Origin: Psychrobacter sp. NG25
GTDB lineage: Bacteria; Pseudomonadota; Gammaproteobacteria; Pseudomonadales; Moraxellaceae
Length of the DNA stretch: 64,000 nt
Direction of reading: 5' to 3'
Assembly (NCBI RefSeq): GCF_015234355.1
Contig: NZ_JADGMV010000002.1
Location: forward strand, 496,001 to 560,000
A model generated the notes under the pieces. That model ran no database searches. It had not been told where the DNA came from and saw only the letters and a program-made list of their open reading frames with translations. Both the position numbers and the translations under genes were made by a program. Of the stretch, positions 30,329-39,491 are shown piece after piece (within the stretch, counting starts at the first letter, position 1; each line of letters starts with the position of its first letter).

Positions 30329-30383
30329 TGTTAGGTTTTTAAGGTACTATAGAGACTTAAATTAATACCGTTAGGGATATTAT

Positions 30384-31775
30384 ATGATCGCAAAAAAAGC
30401 ACTTGGCTTACCGCTGAAAGGCTTACGTTTCGCTATCAAATCTGGTGATACGCTTGTGAAAGCTGCCAGCACTCAAGTCACACGTTTTAAAACGCGTTTT
30501 GATGAGAGTAACTCGTTTAATGAGCAGCCAGTTGCAAAGCGCAACTATGCTGACACTGCCGTTCAAATTGATGCTCCTGAAGATAGCAGCATTGATATGC
30601 GTGAGTTTGAGTTTACAAAAGCGCCAATCAATTGGATTCCAGCGTCTATATTGGTAGCCACGCCTATTGCTGCTGCTATTATTACGCCATGGTATCTGTT
30701 GACTCATGAAGTTAGCGCGCCAGTTTGGGGTGTATTTGGTGCCTTTATGGTATGGACAGGTATCAGTATTACTGCTGGTTATCATCGCCTATTGTCGCAT
30801 CGTGCTTATAAAGCACACCCGATTGTCAAAAACTTTTTATTGCTAGGTTCTACCTTTGCCGTACAAGGTTCAGCGTTTGATTGGGTTTCTGGTCACCGTA
30901 CGCATCATCGTCATGTCGATGATCGCTTAGAAGACCCGTACTCAGCAAAGCGTGGCTTTTTCTTCAGTCACATGGGCTGGATGCTACGCAATTATCCTAG
31001 TGGTAAATTTGACTATAAAAATATCCCTGACCTAACCAAAGATAGAACGCTGCAAATTCAGCATAAATATTACGGTTTATGGGTTGCGGCATTGAACATC
31101 GGTGCAGTCGCCGCGATCGGTTGGTTATTGGGTGATGTTTGGGGTACGTTGGTCATCGTAGGCTTACTACGTCTGGTACTGACGCACCACTTTACCTTCT
31201 TCATTAACTCGTTATGTCATATGTTTGGTAGCCGTCCTTATACTGATACCAATACTGCCCGTGATAACTTCTTCTTAGCTATCTTTACGTGGGGTGAGGG
31301 TTATCATAACTACCATCACTTCTTCCAATACGATTATCGTAATGGCGTAAAATGGTGGCAGTATGATCCAACCAAATGGTTGATTGCTGGCTTATCGAAA
31401 CTTGGTCTGACCACAGACTTACGTACTGTCGATGACACCACTATCAAGCATGCTGAAGTGCAAATGCAGTTCAAGGCAGCTCAACAGCAGATTGATACGG
31501 CAGCCAGTACTGGCCTTGACCTTCCTCATGCGATGAAGAGCTTCCAAGATCGCATTAAGTTTGAATACGATGCATTTATACAAACTGTGGAAGAATGGCA
31601 AGCACTGAAAGCGCAAACCATTGAGTTGAAAAAGACAGAATATGCTGATCGCTTGCATGAAGTTGATGATAAGCTAAAGCATGACTATGCCAAGATTGAG
31701 CAAAAAATACTTGAGCATAATAGCAACCTAAAGACAGCGTTTCGCTCTATTGGGTTAAACAAGAAAGCCGCTTAA
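30384..31775 (+). CDS. acyl-CoA delta-9 fatty acid desaturase
   Basis: 463 residues. Three histidine boxes bind the di-iron centre: HRLLSH near 134, HRTHHRH near 171 and HNYHH near 310, placed between membrane helices (about 85-105, 110-130, 230-265). It inserts a cis double bond into saturated acyl chains and is important for membrane fluidity in cold-adapted bacteria. It has an unusual ~75-residue soluble N-terminal leader and a ~110-residue helical C-terminal tail (about 355-463) with likely coiled-coil content (KKTEYADRLHEVDDKLKHDYAKIEQKIL), neither seen in typical 320-400-residue desaturases. A possible operator lies in its promoter region and a terminator follows. Confidence 0.92.
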   Translation: MIAKKALGLPLKGLRFAIKSGDTLVKAASTQVTRFKTRFDESNSFNEQPVAKRNYADTAVQIDAPEDSSIDMREFEFTKAPINWIPASILVATPIAAAIITPWYLLTHEVSAPVWGVFGAFMVWTGISITAGYHRLLSHRAYKAHPIVKNFLLLGSTFAVQGSAFDWVSGHRTHHRHVDDRLEDPYSAKRGFFFSHMGWMLRNYPSGKFDYKNIPDLTKDRTLQIQHKYYGLWVAALNIGAVAAIGWLLGDVWGTLVIVGLLRLVLTHHFTFFINSLCHMFGSRPYTDTNTARDNFFLAIFTWGEGYHNYHHFFQYDYRNGVKWWQYDPTKWLIAGLSKLGLTTDLRTVDDTTIKHAEVQMQFKAAQQQIDTAASTGLDLPHAMKSFQDRIKFEYDAFIQTVEEWQALKAQTIELKKTEYADRLHEVDDKLKHDYAKIEQKILEHNSNLKTAFRSIGLNKKAA

Positions 31776-31826
31776 TTACCTATAATATAGCGCTGATTTA
31801 TTTTGATAATTGCAAAGCTTCTCCTT

Positions 31827-31858
31827 CCCTCTATCCGTCATGGATAGGGGGATTTTTT
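31827..31858 (+). terminator. rho-independent terminator after the desaturase
   Basis: CCCTCTATCC / GGATAGGGGG stem with a 5-base loop and seven T. Confidence 0.85.
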
Positions 31859-31957
31859 TCTTTAGTATTACAAGAGATGGACAGAGCGACACGATGTCAT
31901 ATGACGGCTATGTTATAGTAATCCCTTTACTCTGATATTCAAATGGGAACGGCTCAT

Positions 31958-33424
31958 ATGCGTTATCAAAACACCTATGTCAACCTAGACACACGCCTCT
32001 ATCATGAGCAACTGCCAACGGCATTAGACAATCCACGTGCGGGTCATTTCAACACACAAGTTGCACAGCAATTGGGCTGGTCAGAAGATGACGACTTGAT
32101 GGTACGCTGGGTTGAGATACTCGGTGGTCAATACGTGCCAGCTGAGTTTCAACCATTGGCTATGGCGTATGCCGGTCACCAGTTTGGACAGTGGGCGGGA
32201 CAATTGGGTGATGGACGTGGCCTATTGATGGCGCAAGTACTCGATAGTAACAACCAACCGCAAGATTTGCATCTAAAAGGCGCTGGTCTCACACCTTACT
32301 CACGGATGGGCGATGGACGCGCTGTACTACGCAGTACTATTCGTGAGTATTTATGTGGTCATGCGCTTACGCAATTGGGTATTCCCTCCTCTAACGCTTT
32401 GGGATTTGTGGTCTCCGATACGAGAGTACGCCGTGAGCGCATAGAGGCTGGCGCGGCATTGATGCGTGTGGCTGACAGTCATATTCGCCTTGGTCATATC
32501 GAGTGGATCGCCAGTTTTGCCCCTGACTTGCTTGCTGAATTTACCGATTATATGATTGAAACTTATTATCCAGAGTGCCGCGATAGCGAAAAACCTGTAT
32601 TGGCATTTTTGACCGCTGTGGTTGAGCGTACCGCACGGATGATCGCCGATTGGCAATTGATTGGCTTTGCTCATGGTGTCATGAATACAGACAACTTATC
32701 TATTACTGGCAGTACTTTAGACTTTGGGCCTTTTGGCTTCATGGAACGATTCAACCCTGCTTGGATCAACAACCACTCTGACCACACAGGTCGATACGCT
32801 TATCAAAACCAGCCTGCTATTGGCCATTGGAATCTCAATGCTTGGTTACCGCACTTTATGCGACTAGAGGGTGTCACTCGCGAAGCATTAGCCGATTGTT
32901 TAGCGCCTTATGAGGCGACCTTTATGCAGCATTATCAGCAAGGACTGTGCCGTAAACTTGGGTTGCCGCACGAGTCTGACAGTCTGAGGTTGGCTTTTGA
33001 ATGGCTGACATTATTAGAAGATAACTTGCTCGATTACACCAATAGCTTCCGCGCGCTACTGGGATTAGTCGCTCCAAGCGCTCATCCATATGAGCAGCAG
33101 CTACTGGCGACCATGACTGCTGAGCTTAACGATGAGGCAACACAAGTATGGCAAGAGTGGTCGACACGTTATGTGGCTCAAATACAGCAACTGCCACTTG
33201 AGCAAGTCATCAACGAGATGACAACCAATAATCCTGTTTATGTATTGCGTAATAGTATGGCGCAGCGTGCCATCACGGCAGCAGAACAAGGTCAATTTGC
33301 AGAAGTGGAACGAGTGTTTGAGTTATTGGCGAACCCCTATCATGTACAAGATATCGCCACCGACTTGGATATTGCACCCCCTCTTCCTCATATACCGCAA
33401 GAGCCGATTAGTTGCTCATCTTAA
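31958..33424 (+). CDS. selO: protein adenylyltransferase SelO (YdiU/UPF0061)
   Basis: 488 residues from the ATG at 31958, with GGGA 8 bases upstream; an ATG at 31943 would add five residues. SelO is a pseudokinase-fold enzyme that transfers AMP from ATP to protein hydroxyl groups under oxidative stress. Family motifs are complete: MAYAGHQFGQWAGQLGDGRG near 75-95, LHLKGAGLTPYSRMGDGRAVLRSTIREYL near 110-140, GFAHGVMNTDNLSI near 230 and LDFGPFGFME near 248 (metal-binding N and D). Unlike eukaryotic SelO, no C-terminal selenocysteine motif is expected; it ends ISCSS. A MITE copy starts 4 bp after the stop. Confidence 0.95.
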   Translation: MRYQNTYVNLDTRLYHEQLPTALDNPRAGHFNTQVAQQLGWSEDDDLMVRWVEILGGQYVPAEFQPLAMAYAGHQFGQWAGQLGDGRGLLMAQVLDSNNQPQDLHLKGAGLTPYSRMGDGRAVLRSTIREYLCGHALTQLGIPSSNALGFVVSDTRVRRERIEAGAALMRVADSHIRLGHIEWIASFAPDLLAEFTDYMIETYYPECRDSEKPVLAFLTAVVERTARMIADWQLIGFAHGVMNTDNLSITGSTLDFGPFGFMERFNPAWINNHSDHTGRYAYQNQPAIGHWNLNAWLPHFMRLEGVTREALADCLAPYEATFMQHYQQGLCRKLGLPHESDSLRLAFEWLTLLEDNLLDYTNSFRALLGLVAPSAHPYEQQLLATMTAELNDEATQVWQEWSTRYVAQIQQLPLEQVINEMTTNNPVYVLRNSMAQRAITAAEQGQFAEVERVFELLANPYHVQDIATDLDIAPPLPHIPQEPISCSS

Positions 33425-33428
33425 TTTA

Positions 33429-33586
33429 GGGCATGTCTTCAATTCAAATGATAGTCATCTAACTGGGCTAAAAACGGCTAAATTTTGCCAAACATTGTCA
33501 AACAGCTGGTTAATATCTCGATATTGACCAGCTGTTTTTCTCGTTTGACGGCAATTTATCTCCATTTTTAAAATGAGGACATACCC
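33429..33586. repeat. MITE-like element, family A, third copy (158 bp)
   Basis: Left end GGGCATGTCTTCAATT and right end ATGAGGACATACCC are degenerate versions of the 25235 element's tips; the left flank is TA and the right flank is GA. GGCTAAATTTTGC and ACGGCAATTT are shared with that copy. It lies 4 bp after the selO stop codon. Confidence 0.65.
33501..33540 (+). terminator. terminator-like hairpin inside the MITE copy
   Basis: AACAGCTGGT (33501) pairs with ACCAGCTGTT (33527) and is extended by an imperfect inner AATAT/ATATT match; five T follow. It is well placed to end selO transcription. Confidence 0.6.
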
Positions 33587-33701
33587 GAGTCTATCATTCT
33601 GTAATATTTTGAAACATTATGGGATTAAGGTTGGTATTTGGCTCTTTTTTTTGGCATCATCAAATAGATAAATAATGAATATCATTTCATTATATTGTTC
33701 C

Positions 33702-33736
33702 GACAATTCACGGCTGTTGACTAGGCGTGAATTGTC
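33702..33736. promoter_or_regulatory. inverted repeat in the maeB promoter region
   Basis: GACAATTCACG and CGTGAATTGTC form a perfect 11-bp inverted repeat with a 13-base spacer. An extended -10-like TGCTAGAAT follows at about 33742-33750, so the repeat covers the likely -35 region about 190 bp upstream of maeB. It may be an operator or an mRNA leader hairpin. The remainder of 33587-33921 shows no gene. Confidence 0.45.
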
Positions 33737-33921
33737 AATAGTGCTAGAATGATGGTTTTACTAAATTACATTTTTAAGCTTGTCTTTAATCGTTGGTTAC
33801 TATGTCTGTAATCATTAGTTTTTAATGTCAATGTACCCTTAGATTATGATCATTCCATGATTTTTTGAGGGTAAAACGTTATTTTTTATCTCCATTTACT
33901 TTATTCCAATTTATTCCAACC

Positions 33922-36252
33922 ATGGCAATTATTATGAATGACGATACCCATTTGAATACGGATCACCTTACGACAGAAAAAGAGCAGTTTGAACAAGCTG
34001 CCTTGCATTACCATGAGTTCCCACGCCCGGGTAAAATCTCAGTCACGCCTACGAAACAGTTGGCTAACCAACGCGACTTAGCGCTTGCTTACTCACCTGG
34101 TGTAGCGGTTCCTTGTCTCGAAATTGAAAGAGACCCGACATTGGCAGCTAAGTACACTGCACGTAGCAACTTGGTTGGTGTTATCACCAACGGTACTGCG
34201 GTACTGGGCCTAGGTAATATCGGTCCATTGGCATCAAAACCTGTCATGGAAGGTAAAGGCGTTCTATTCAAAAAATTCGCAGGTATTGATGTTTTTGATA
34301 TTGAAATTGCACAAAATGATCCAGACAAATTCATCGAAGCGGTCGCCTCTCTTGAGCCTACTTTTGGTGGTATTAACCTAGAAGACATCAAAGCACCAGA
34401 ATGTTTCAAAATTGAGCGTGAATTGCGTAAGCGCATGAACATCCCGGTATTCCATGATGATCAACATGGTACGTCAATCATCGTTGCTGCAGCGATGCTC
34501 AACGCATTGTTGATTACTGGTAAAAAAATCGAAGAAATTAAAGTGGTTTGTTCGGGTGCCGGTGCTGCTGCTATTTCTTGTTTAGACATCATTTGCGCAC
34601 TTGGTGTGAACAAAAACAATATCTTTGTTTCAGATTCACGCGGTATCATTACCACTATTCGTGAAAATCTTGACGAAACCAAACAGCGCTATGCACGTGA
34701 GACGACTGCGACCACTATCGAAGAAGTCATGGACGATGTCGATATGTTCTTGGGCTTATCTATGCCTGGTACATTGTCTGAAGACATGGTTCGCCGTATG
34801 GCCAAAGACCCTATCGTCTTTGCACTTGCCAACCCAACACCTGAAATCATGCCAGAATTGGCACATGCTGTACGTCCAGACGTTATCATGGCAACAGGTC
34901 GCTCAGACTATCCAAACCAAGTAAACAACGCACTATGCTTCCCTTATATCTTCCGTGGTGCACTAGATGTTGGTGCAACCACTGTCAACGAAGAGATGAA
35001 AGTTGCTTGTGTAAAAGCAATCGCTGCGATGGCACACGTTGAAGCAACGCCAACTGCAAGCGTTAGAAACATCGAAAAAATGCAAAGCTTCGGTCGTGAC
35101 TACTTAATTCCAGGACCTCTAGAGCCAAATCTAATCATTGAGATTGCTTCTGCCGTTGCTCAAGCTGCCATGGATTCAGGCGTTGCCACATTGCCTATCG
35201 ATGACATGCAAGCCTATCGTCAGCGTCTGTCTGAGTTCGTCTATAACTCTGCGTTTGTGATGAAGCCAATCTTTGCTCGTGCCAAATCAGATCCAAAACG
35301 TATTGTCTACTGTGAAGGCGAAGACAACAATATCTTGCTCGCTGTGCAAGTGGTCGTTGATGAGAAACTAGCGAAGCCTATCTTGGTTGGTCGTCCTTCA
35401 GTGATTGAAGCCAATATCGAAAAACTGGGCTTACGTCTAAAAGATGGCGAGAATATTACCATCGTCAACGTTGATGATGACCCTCGTTATAAAGACTACT
35501 GGCAGGGCTACTACGAGCAAAACAAACGTCGCGGTGTCAGCATCGAGCTTGCGCGCCGTGACGTTCGTCGCAAAACCACATTGATTGGCTCGTTATTGGT
35601 CGAAAATGGTGCGGCAGATGGCATGGTATGTGGTACGTTTGGCCATTACCAGTTGCATCTAAAATACGTTGAAAGCGTCATTGGCAAAAAAGAAGGCATG
35701 AACGACTTCTATGCTATGAATGCGGTACTCATGCAAGATCGTAATATTTTCATCGCGGATACCTATATCCACGAAGATCCAACGGCTGAACAGTTGGCTG
35801 AAATGACCGTGTTGGCAGTTGACCAATTACGTCGCTTCGGTATCACGCCACGTGTCGCGCTAGTCTCTCATTCTAACTTTGGTGCATCAAACCGTACCAG
35901 CGCTGTTAAAATGCGCAAGGTATATCAGATACTGACAGATATGAATGTAGACTTTGAGTTTGATGGCGAGATGCAAGGTGATGCGGCGCTAAATGAGCAT
36001 ATCCGTCTAAACGATATGCCATCAAGTCCGTTAAAAGGTGCAGCGAACTTGCTCATCTTACCAACACTTGATGCGTCGAACATTGCCTTCAACTTGCTTA
36101 AAACAGCAACTGGTAGTGCTTCTATTGGTCCTATCTTATTAGGTACCAATAAGCCAGTACACATCATGACACCATCAGCGACTGCACGTGGTATCGTCAA
36201 CATGACCGCACTGACAGTGACTGAAGCTCAAGACTTAGAAAGCGAAAAATAG
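33922..36252 (+). CDS. maeB: NADP-dependent malic enzyme with phosphotransacetylase-like domain
   Basis: About 776 residues from the ATG at 33922; an ATG at 33934 is equally possible and neither has a clear ribosome site. The N-terminal malic enzyme domain (about 20-430) contains [42 protein letters not shown] and [15 protein letters not shown] (metal site) and the NADP loop [12 protein letters not shown]. The C-terminal half (about 440-770) is related to phosphate acetyltransferase ([31 protein letters not shown]) and is regulatory rather than catalytic in known MaeB proteins. It decarboxylates malate to pyruvate and makes NADPH. A terminator follows. Confidence 0.95.
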   Translation: MAIIMNDDTHLNTDHLTTEKEQFEQAALHYHEFPRPGKISVTPTKQLANQRDLALAYSPGVAVPCLEIERDPTLAAKYTARSNLVGVITNGTAVLGLGNIGPLASKPVMEGKGVLFKKFAGIDVFDIEIAQNDPDKFIEAVASLEPTFGGINLEDIKAPECFKIERELRKRMNIPVFHDDQHGTSIIVAAAMLNALLITGKKIEEIKVVCSGAGAAAISCLDIICALGVNKNNIFVSDSRGIITTIRENLDETKQRYARETTATTIEEVMDDVDMFLGLSMPGTLSEDMVRRMAKDPIVFALANPTPEIMPELAHAVRPDVIMATGRSDYPNQVNNALCFPYIFRGALDVGATTVNEEMKVACVKAIAAMAHVEATPTASVRNIEKMQSFGRDYLIPGPLEPNLIIEIASAVAQAAMDSGVATLPIDDMQAYRQRLSEFVYNSAFVMKPIFARAKSDPKRIVYCEGEDNNILLAVQVVVDEKLAKPILVGRPSVIEANIEKLGLRLKDGENITIVNVDDDPRYKDYWQGYYEQNKRRGVSIELARRDVRRKTTLIGSLLVENGAADGMVCGTFGHYQLHLKYVESVIGKKEGMNDFYAMNAVLMQDRNIFIADTYIHEDPTAEQLAEMTVLAVDQLRRFGITPRVALVSHSNFGASNRTSAVKMRKVYQILTDMNVDFEFDGEMQGDAALNEHIRLNDMPSSPLKGAANLLILPTLDASNIAFNLLKTATGSASIGPILLGTNKPVHIMTPSATARGIVNMTALTVTEAQDLESEK

Positions 36253-36326
36253 TCATCTATCATATGCAATATGATTAAGACGGGTTCTATCATCCACTGA
36301 CAGAACCCCGTCTGCTATACTAAAAC

Positions 36327-36364
36327 CAGTCAATGCGACTTATAAAGCATTGGCTGTTTTTTTT
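36327..36364 (+). terminator. rho-independent terminator after maeB
   Basis: CAGTCAATGC / GCATTGGCTG stem followed by eight T. A second hairpin lies just upstream (GACGGGTTCT at 36279 with AGAACCCCGTC at 36302) without a T run. Confidence 0.85.
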
Positions 36365-36450
36365 GATCAATGAAAACTGAGCTGATGATGATTTAATCAA
36401 TACAGCGATGATAAGTACAATGACATTTTGCTAAATAAACAGAGGCTTTT

Positions 36451-37647
36451 ATGCAAATATACCTTGTGGGCGGAGCTGTTCGCGATCGACTCCTAAAGCG
36501 TCCTATTAAAGACAAGGACTTTGTGGTCGTTGGTGCAACCGTTGCAGAGATGATCGATGCAGGGTTTCAACAAGTAGGCGCTGACTTTCCTGTGTTTTTG
36601 CATCCTAGCAGTCATGAAGAGTACGCACTGGCACGTACGGAACGAAAGCAAGGATTAGGCTATCAAGGCTTCAGCGTACATGCCACTCCTGATGTGAGCT
36701 TAGAAGATGATCTACAACGTCGTGATTTGACAATCAATGCCATGGCGATAGAGGTTACCAGTCTAAATGATGACACCCCTATCAATGGTAACGTCATTGA
36801 CTATTATGGTGGACTGGCTGACATAAAAAACAAAACATTGCGTCATGTATCAAGTGCATTCAGCGAAGACCCACTACGGGTTCTGCGAACGGCTCGTTTC
36901 TATAGTCGTTACTACGATTTGGGGTTCAGTATCGCAGAGGATACCTTGAACTTAATGCGCCAATTGGTTGACTCTGGAGAGCTTAGTCATCTAAGTAGCG
37001 AACGCATTTGGCAAGAGTCGAGTCGCGCAACCATGCAGATATCACCGCAAGCCTACTGGCAAAAAATATTTGAGATTGGCGCACTCACAGAGTATTTTGC
37101 GCCTTTGCATCATGCGTGGGCTGATACTCAGATACGAGAGACCGTACAGACTGCGCTATATTTCGCAGGGCAAATGCAGCTTAATTTGTCACAGCGTTGG
37201 GCACTGCTAATGAGCAGCCTTAATCCATCTTTATTTACCTCAGAGCCTATAGACGAAAACGCTAATTCAGCAGTTAATCTAAAAGAAATTAATAGCATAG
37301 GTAACATCACCAAGGTGCCAAAAGCACATACCCAATTTGCCAACTTATTCGTGCAACAAGCAGAGAAAATAAGTGCTATAAATAGTCTTAGTGCTGCTGA
37401 AAAAATCGACCTTATACAAACTTGCGGTGCTCATAAAGAGCCTGATAAACTCTCGCAATTACTCGTATGTAGTCATGTCCTACAGCTGGCAGTGCAACAC
37501 CGTCAGATGATGATCGCGCTAAATAGCTTTCATGCTATCGGCATGACAGATATAGCATCAGACCTCAAGGGCCCAGCTATTGGTGCCGCATTGCAGCAGG
37601 CTAGAATTGAGCACTTGCAAGTACAGAACTCACATAAAAAACATTAG
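36451..37647 (+). CDS. cca: CCA-adding tRNA nucleotidyltransferase
   Basis: 398 residues. Nucleotidyltransferase fold at the N-terminus: YLVGGAVRDRLL, the catalytic D-x-D in KDKDFVVVG, RRDLTINAMAIE and DPLRVLRTARFYSRY. It adds or repairs the 3' CCA of tRNAs. The C-terminal region (about 215-390) corresponds to where E. coli Cca has an HD phosphohydrolase domain, but I do not see the H-D signature: the expected CHD-like position reads LLMSSLNP. It therefore looks like a Cca without HD activity. It starts a pair with the SDR gene, 21 bp downstream. Confidence 0.93.
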   Translation: MQIYLVGGAVRDRLLKRPIKDKDFVVVGATVAEMIDAGFQQVGADFPVFLHPSSHEEYALARTERKQGLGYQGFSVHATPDVSLEDDLQRRDLTINAMAIEVTSLNDDTPINGNVIDYYGGLADIKNKTLRHVSSAFSEDPLRVLRTARFYSRYYDLGFSIAEDTLNLMRQLVDSGELSHLSSERIWQESSRATMQISPQAYWQKIFEIGALTEYFAPLHHAWADTQIRETVQTALYFAGQMQLNLSQRWALLMSSLNPSLFTSEPIDENANSAVNLKEINSIGNITKVPKAHTQFANLFVQQAEKISAINSLSAAEKIDLIQTCGAHKEPDKLSQLLVCSHVLQLAVQHRQMMIALNSFHAIGMTDIASDLKGPAIGAALQQARIEHLQVQNSHKKH

Positions 37648-37668
37648 AGAGCAGATAGCATCTTAACT

Positions 37669-38481
37669 ATGAATCAGACCATCAACGCCCTCCAATCAGA
37701 AAATATCAATACCAAAGCGCCAGTGATGCTCGTCACGGGAAGTGCTAAGCGTATTGGCGCAGCGATTATTAGAGCCGCTCACAACCAAGGCTATCGAGTC
37801 ATTATTCATTGTCATCATAGTGAATCAGAAGCCAAAGTATTGGCCACACAGCTGAATAGTCTGCGTGCGGATAGCGCAGCGCTTATCATCGCCGATTTAG
37901 CCATCGTCGATGATAACAATGCTTTGAGTACACTCGTCAAAAATATTGTAGAGACCTTTGGCCAACTAGATGTATTGGTACACAATGCTTCACGCTTTTA
38001 CCCTAGCCCACTTGGCAGTATTAATCACGCACAGTGGGACGAGCTATTTTTGACCAATGCCAAAGCGCCTTTATTATTGAGCCAAGCACTATTTCCTTAT
38101 CTTAAAAACCAGCAAGGTTGTATTATCAGCCTACTGGACATTCACGCGCATGATAAGCCGTTTAGCAATTATACTGTCTACAATATGGCAAAAGCGGCTC
38201 ATCGTATGATGGTACAGTCTTTAGCACTTGAGATGGCACCAGAGGTACGGGTCAATGGTGTCGCACCTGGCGTCAATATCTTACCTGACGCTAATAGCGA
38301 CCAAGCATTGGATCATGATCAGCAACGAAGTATCATCGGCTCAATCCCTATGCAGCGCGTAGGTCGACCTGATGAAATTGCCCATAGCGTGCTGTATCTT
38401 GTGCAGGCCCATTATCTCACTGGTGAGATAATTACGGTTGATGGTGGTCGCAGTCTAACCCTGGCCGGTGGTCAGGTTTGA
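37669..38481 (+). CDS. SDR family, pteridine reductase-like (FolM/PTR1 type)
   Basis: 270 residues. The classical short-chain dehydrogenase fold: nucleotide loop TGSAKRIGAA with the arginine typical of NADPH-preferring pteridine reductases, N-A-S in LVHNASRFYPS, and Y-x-x-x-K in YNMAKAAHR. The S of the catalytic triad is replaced by the D in SLLDIHAHDK, a feature of PTR1/FolM-type reductases. Such enzymes reduce dihydrobiopterin, dihydromonapterin or dihydrofolate. It lies 21 bp after cca and is followed by the tRNA. Confidence 0.82.
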   Translation: MNQTINALQSENINTKAPVMLVTGSAKRIGAAIIRAAHNQGYRVIIHCHHSESEAKVLATQLNSLRADSAALIIADLAIVDDNNALSTLVKNIVETFGQLDVLVHNASRFYPSPLGSINHAQWDELFLTNAKAPLLLSQALFPYLKNQQGCIISLLDIHAHDKPFSNYTVYNMAKAAHRMMVQSLALEMAPEVRVNGVAPGVNILPDANSDQALDHDQQRSIIGSIPMQRVGRPDEIAHSVLYLVQAHYLTGEIITVDGGRSLTLAGGQV

Positions 38482-38575
38482 TAGAAAATAGCACTTCATA
38501 TAAAATATCTTGATAATGGCCTATTTTTTGCTTGAAAAATTCAAAAAATCAGGTATCATTGTCCGTCTAGCGTTA

Positions 38576-38652
38576 GGGCCCATAGCTCAGTTGGTTAGAG
38601 CAGAGGACTCATAATCCTTTGGTCGTAGGTTCAAGTCCTACTGGGCCCACCA
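38576..38652 (+). tRNA. tRNA with CAT anticodon (tRNA-Met, or tRNA-Ile2 if lysidine-modified)
   Basis: A 77-nt cloverleaf with the 3' CCA encoded: acceptor GGGCCCA / TGGGCCC, D arm GCTC-GAGC, anticodon stem GAGGA-TCCTT around loop CTCATAA (anticodon CAT), and T arm GTAGG-TTCAAGT-CCTAC. It is an elongator type. The body resembles bacterial tRNA-Ile2(CAU), whose C34 is changed to lysidine, as much as tRNA-Met; sequence alone does not settle this. A broken integrase follows at 180 bp, marking the tRNA 3' end as a past integration site. Confidence 0.95.
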
Positions 38653-38660
38653 AATTCAGA

Positions 38661-38694
38661 CCCTTACAGTCATTGACTTGTAAGGGTTTTTTAT
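38661..38694 (+). terminator. rho-independent terminator after the tRNA
   Basis: CCCTTACA / TGTAAGGG stem with a 10-base loop and six T, 8 bp past the tRNA. Confidence 0.85.
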
Positions 38695-38829
38695 TGCTTA
38701 AATTTCATGCAAACACGTTGATGTAATTAATTTTTTGTTACTATCTTGATACTTTGACTCTTGTAGTAATTAAAGTATGATGGCTACTACCACTATGGTT
38801 ACGTACTGCTGCACGTGTGATATATAAAG

Positions 38830-39233
38830 GTTAAACTTACCAAAAAACTTATTGATTCAATAGACTATACCTTTAAAGGTACTGATATCTATATAGATGA
38901 TGTATTGACTGGATTTGCACTACGTGTAGGTAAGCAGTCTAAACGCTTACATTACATAAGCGTATAAATGGAAAGCTATATCGAGATGTAGTAGAAGAAA
39001 CACACTTGATTACGCTAACCGAAGCACGTGAAAAAGCCAGCATAATGATGGCTAACATTAAAAAAGGCATCCATGTTTATGACGGGCTTCATGAGAACCT
39101 AGAAGACCCGAAAGATAAGACCAATAATGTGCCAACACTGCAAGAAGCTTACGACTACTTTAAATCAACGAAGACTGGCTTAGCTGAAGGCACTATTACC
39201 ACTTATGACCGTCGAATATCTTGCCTGCCATAA
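38830..39233 (+). pseudogene. tyrosine recombinase (integrase) N-terminal remnant
   Basis: Two reading frames together give the start of a P4-type phage/island integrase. The first (from 38830) reads KLTKKLIDSIDY...IYIDDVLTGFALRVGKQSKRLHYISV then stops; the second (to 39233) reads ETHLITLTEAREKASIMMANIKKGI...TLQEAYDYFKSTKTGLAEGTITTYDRRI and then stops. These match the DUF4102-like N-terminal arm-binding domain and the beginning of the core-binding domain. The catalytic domain with R-H-R-Y is missing. It lies 180 bp from the 3' end of a tRNA, the usual place for such integrases, so it is the relic of an integrated element. Confidence 0.75.
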
Positions 39234-39491
39234 TCAAATTATATATATGAGTTAGGCTAGCATAAAAATGACTTGTTTATCATAAGCTATAAAGATACTT
39301 AAAATTACTTAAATGAGAAACCCCTCCAAATTATGGAGATGTAAATATTAGAAATATTGAACTATATAGCTCTTAGAACTATCAGCTTAGAGTTGAAACA
39401 CTTCTCTACCCTTAGTGACTTGAAGCTATGAGAACTTCAAATAGATTAGTTAGTTGAACCGTTTAAACTTAGAGTTTGCTTAACTAATCAA
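39234..39491. other. intergenic region, no gene seen
   Basis: AT-rich sequence between the integrase relic and the end of jetD. No ORF of note or clear terminator was found. Confidence 0.4.
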
